This document shows, piece by piece, positions 60,057 to 64,000 of a stretch of 64,000 nt of DNA (position 1 is the first letter of the stretch; every line of letters starts with the position of its first letter). The stretch is from positions 6,416,022 to 6,480,021 of the forward strand of contig CM031878.1 of NCBI GenBank assembly GCA_018697195.1. Direction: 5' to 3'. A program made the translations under genes and the position numbers. The notes under the pieces are model-generated. The model searched no databases. It had not been told where the DNA came from and worked only from the letters and a program-made list of their open reading frames with translations. This DNA is from Certhia americana (lineage: Eukaryota; Chordata; Aves; Passeriformes; Certhiidae).

Positions 60057-62049
60057 TTTATAAAACATGTACAAACTTCAATGAAGAAAAGTCCTCATTG
60101 TGTATTTTCACAGACTGTGGGTCAGGCCCCCAAGGTGAAGACATCTAATTTGTTATTTAGACCACTTAAAATGAGGATTTGCCAATATTCAATGGGGAGA
60201 TAGGCCATGTTGTCAGAGACCCACAAACCCTAAGAAGACATTGTCATTTTTGATTGCTGTAAGTCATCTCCACTGTGTTGTCTGACATTACTGTCCTCAT
60301 TCTGCATACGTTGAATTTGCTTCTGTCTTTGAAAGAAACAAATTCAGATGTACCAAAAATATATACATTTTATAAGGCCCCAAAGCAATCAGAAATTGTG
60401 ATGGTATTGAAGACAAGATACTGAAAAATACTTGACTGGAGATGTTATAGATTGCAGATTTTTCTCATTATTGCCACTGTAGAGGTCACCATTTTTCAGA
60501 CAGAAGAACACAGGTCTGGAAAGAAGAAGAATTTATTCTTGTTGGTCTCATTCTTGCTGTAATATTTGGGGCAAGTCATTTAGGGGTGGAGTATATTCAT
60601 CCACAGTACCTTCCATATTAGGAAGATTAGACATTTATTCTCTGCAGTTTATTTGAGATACATTCAGCAGTCAATAAGGAAAAAAATATGTTTTCCAATA
60701 CAGTCATTCCTTCACTTCTAAAACTGGTGAGGATGAATCACTTTTTGGAAGTTCATTTCTATCTACCCACATTTTCTGTAGATCTGTGGCCAGCTTAAGT
60801 AAATTCCTGGATGTCAAAATTCAGAAAAGAATATCTCCCTTAAGTACACATTCCTCTCCAAGTTGGAGAAACTCCATTCAACAGAAATGTTGTATTCAAA
60901 GATCTATAACTATTTTTTTTTCCCACCTGTAAATGTTTAGAAGTTTGCCCCTATCACAAGGAGTGAGTTCATCTCTTCTGATGGAATTTCATAATGATCT
61001 TTTAGTAAGGACATGTTTCCTCATTGTAATGGTTCCAAAGAGTTAACTAGACTAAACCTTCATCTTAACAAAGTTTTAAATGCTTCTTTTCTTAATCAAA
61101 GAGAACTGTTACCAATTTCTAGTTGCATTACCCATTGTGCTTGGCCAGCAACATTTGGCCTGGATGTATTGAAGCATTGTGCTAGAAAACAACTTTCTCA
61201 AATACTTATTATCCACAGGATAATTAGCCCTGACTGAGGTAATTTTTTGGGGAAAAAAAAAAAAGCTGATTTTTATGATTCCTACTCTGGAGACAAAAGT
61301 AGAGGATTCAATAAAATTTTTATTGGGCAGGTTTCCGAGTTCCAGGATGGACTTTGTGCAATAGCAAGTGCTCCAGTGTGTAATCCATACTCTGATGGCA
61401 CAGATTACCTGTGCTGCTGAGTTATCCTGATGTCTGTGCTCATGGGTGTTCAGGGGGGAAGAGTGATTATGTCAGTCCAACCATATTTTAAAGGTCATTG
61501 GTTCGGAACAAAAATTATGTATGAAAACTTGACATTTTCTACTAAATGGAATTCTTGTTTCCCACCTCACCCTAATTAAGATAGTGCTGAGAAGTGTTTG
61601 TCATGGGGAAGGACTGTACACTTTACAAAGACCAGCTAGAGGCATGCCCAGCTCCAATCCTTTTACAATGCAAGATGAATAAAAGAGAAGAAGAAACAAA
61701 ACCAGAAAACAGAGTTGAGAAAATTTTAAGTTTCATAGAAAAAGAGAAGTAGTTTCAACACACACATGGTCACAGTGTTGTCAAAGTCAAACATGAGCAC
61801 AGGGGGACCAGTTTTGGAGAAATTTCAGGAAACTGAGATGGGATTTCAGTTCTCTTTAAGGAGCTCCCACCATGTATAAAGGGCCAGCATGGGAGAAACC
61901 AGTGAGATGCTTGTCTGCAAAATTCAATTACTGGCTGATAGAGGATGTTATCACAGGATAACCAAAGATGGGAGCTGGCATTCCAAAAGCAAATTAGAGA
62001 TGTGAGGTAGGGGGGCGATAGGCAGTGAGGAGCCTTTCAGAGGTCCCTG
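60057..62049. other. unique AT-rich non-coding DNA
   Basis: No recognised gene or repeat. Confidence 0.5.
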
Positions 62050-62330
62050 TATGGACATTGAACCATAACAGCCACTCATCAGTGGTATAAAACTACCAGC
62101 AGCAGTATCCCCAGGCTGGGAAAGACTCTTCTTGGCAAGCTTGTGTACCACACCATGCCATCCAATAGAGCCCATCTTATTGAAAACTGAATCCCTTTGA
62201 GTTCCCTGGAACAGCAGCAGCTGGAGGGGAAATAACAGTAAAATTCTATGGCCATAATAAAACGCATTAGCCATCTGAACACTCATTTCAATCAAATAAT
62301 GCAGCCTATTCATATTTAAACAGGAAATAT
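62050..62330. promoter_or_regulatory. weak candidate conserved non-coding element
   Basis: GGCCATAATAAAACGCATTAGCC (62248-62270), ATTTCAATCAAATAATGCAGCC and TATTCATATTTAAACAGG are homeodomain-type words in a short stretch with an isolated CpG. The 120-codon minus frame (61951-62313) is unrecognised. Confidence 0.3.
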
Positions 62331-62856
62331 TGTTTAATGTTTATGATAATGATCAAATCAAATTTTAAAAATTAAACATGAAATTAAACATTAAAGTGAG
62401 TTTCCAGCATTGGGCACTTGGGACACCACTTCCAACCCACAGCTGATGGTTGCCATCAGCAGGGTCTATCCCCTTACTTTTGCTTAGTGCAGCTCCTTGA
62501 GGAGAATGTTAGAAGAAGGCTTTGGTGTCACTCAAATGACCACAGCTGGTGCAGGGTGGCTGATTTTGAGCTGATTGTTCCAGTCTTCCCTGACATCCAT
62601 GCTGCTTTCCATGACAGTGACACTTAATGGTTGTTGGGGGGGAAGTGGAAATTCCAAAGGAAAAGTCCTTTCATCTGGATGACACTAAATAGGACTTGTT
62701 ATCCAAGTGGAAGGTAGTTGTGCTCCTATTGAAATATTTAGGGCTTTTAACTTTTTGCTGAAGAGAACAGGGAAAAGTTACAGGGGTTTTTCAAAGCACT
62801 AGGGAAACAGAAGTAGAAAATGACCTGTGAAAAAGCAAGTTCTCAGATGTCCATAA
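62331..62856. other. unique non-coding DNA
   Basis: No recognised feature; a G run GGGGGGGG at 62635-62642. Confidence 0.45.
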
Positions 62857-62891
62857 TTACACTTTTGCCTTTACAGAAGGCAAAAGTGTAA
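62857..62891. repeat. perfect 15-bp inverted repeat (hairpin)
   Basis: TTACACTTTTGCCTT at 62857-62871 is followed by the 5-base loop TACAG and then AAGGCAAAAGTGTAA at 62877-62891, an exact reverse complement. Not a microsatellite. No T tract or gene end makes it a terminator, and at 35 nt it is too short for a microRNA precursor. Confidence 0.95.
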
Positions 62892-64000
62892 AATAACTCC
62901 TTGTTGCTCTTTAAATACTGTTCCTTTGGGGTAGAACACAGCCGCTTTTACACACCAGTAACTGCCTTTCCTGTAGTGGCAGTAACTGATGCAGAGCTAC
63001 AGATTTCAAAAAACAGTATGTTGCTTTACACCAGTGGAGTCATGATCCCAGCTGATTAATTTAAGATTTTGACAGCACTGTCAAAGTTTGTGTCTAATGA
63101 AGACCTTGGAGTGATGGCTAGCAGTTAGGGTATTGCTTTTAGACCATATCTTGTGCTACAGTAAACTCAGAGCCAGGAAACAACTTTCTCCCACATGAAA
63201 ACTGTACTGATTTTATTGATACTATGCCTAGCAGGGTTTTTTTTTTTTTTTTCCAGCTCTCTCCACTAGAAGTCAGCAGAAGAGCAACATTTGAAACACA
63301 AAAGTAATGAGACAAACTCATTGTCTCTAATATTTCTATGCGTTTCAGCCATGGACCTTATCTGTGCTGTGAGCCTGCGTAGCAATGTTAACCTTTGGTC
63401 TAATAGTTGCATCTTGCAATGGAGTATACCCTCAGTGTAAATTAATATCAAATTAATATGAATTAATATGAAATTAGCAAAGCTTTGGACTAACAGTGAA
63501 CTGCATGTTGTTTCTTTAAGTAAAAAAAAATCATCACAAAAGACAGAATCAACCTGTCAATCGACATTCTTACAGCAATGTTTGCCCAAATTTATTATGG
63601 AAGGAGCATGCACAGAGATTTCCATACTATGAGAAAATAAATAAAATGACTGAATAAATTATCTGGGAAAGTACAGCAAAACAGAAAGATTTATCTTAAC
63701 CTGTGCCTATTCCTCTCATCCCTGTACCATGCACTTTAAAATTGGATTGGTATCCTATAAGAGACTGTCAAGGATTTCATTTGTTCTGCTTGACATACAG
63801 ATGTACAATTGGTAAAACTGCATCTTATCTTAGTAATTGTCTACACTGCTAAAGCTGTACCTAGTTACTGACTTCAAAAGTCAGGTTTCGTCTGTGCAGT
63901 TCCCTGATCCAACATCAGTCCAACCACCTCAAGCTCTATCTGTTCATCTTTCAGCTCACCTTCCTGAGTTAAACCACCTTTCTTTTTGCAATAGCTGCTT
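62892..64000. other. unique AT-rich non-coding DNA
   Basis: A T tract at 63236-63252 and a short AATTAATATGAATTAATATGA near-duplication at about 63438-63472. No gene recognised up to the window end. Confidence 0.5.

Noticed and set aside
1..64000. CRISPR arrays, operons, tRNA or rRNA genes
   Set aside because: No regularly spaced direct repeats with unique spacers and no recognisable structural RNA; the sequence is vertebrate nuclear DNA.

Overview
This window looks like vertebrate, specifically avian and probably passerine, nuclear DNA with no recognisable protein-coding gene. The bird assignment rests on three things. Several CR1-type LINE tails end in the sentence-like avian 3' end (ttggactggatggtct...ttttccaacct...gattctatga). 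Two LTRs begin TGTCATGGTTTGA, and one of them has GC-rich ctgctccag tandem blocks typical of bird ERVL-like LTRs. The background is AT-leaning and CpG-poor. Across 64 kb the longest open frames are about 175-186 codons. They overlap equally long frames on the other strand, lack any family I recognise, and are what chance gives at this scale. I see no tRNA, rRNA, CRISPR or bacterial-type operon signals.

Layout. 1-3.19 kb is unique non-coding DNA. 3.19-3.93 kb is a complete solo LTR with a perfect 5-bp target-site duplication. 5.24-5.36 kb is a duplicated (AT)n tract. 11.0-11.6 kb is a CpG-rich island-like block in otherwise depleted DNA. 15.2 kb is an (AT)n tract and 16.5 kb is a 44-nt purine-pyrimidine alternating tract. 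17.8-18.0 kb and 18.9 kb are CR1 tails in opposite orientations. 23.1-25.0 kb holds two strong candidates for conserved non-coding elements. 27.7 kb is a palindromic (ATT)n/(AAT)n tract. 31.4 kb matches a canonical G-quadruplex pattern. 39.0-44.8 kb is the densest run of enhancer-like, CpG-retaining sequence. 45.85-46.29 kb is a CR1 (+), 50.36-51.39 kb an LTR (-), and 52.78-53.32 kb a CR1 (-). 57.2-58.9 kb holds two more candidate elements, followed by an (ATT)n(ATC)n compound microsatellite. 62.86 kb is a perfect 15-bp hairpin.

Interpretation. The pattern (no genes, few and old repeats, several isolated blocks that keep CpGs and carry homeobox-, SOX- and TCF-like words) is what a regulatory gene desert or a very large intron next to a developmental gene looks like. 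I cannot name the target gene from sequence alone. The regulatory calls are inference from composition and motif words, not from an alignment. I did not find a previously undescribed coding system. The most informative follow-up is a multi-species alignment of the candidate blocks.
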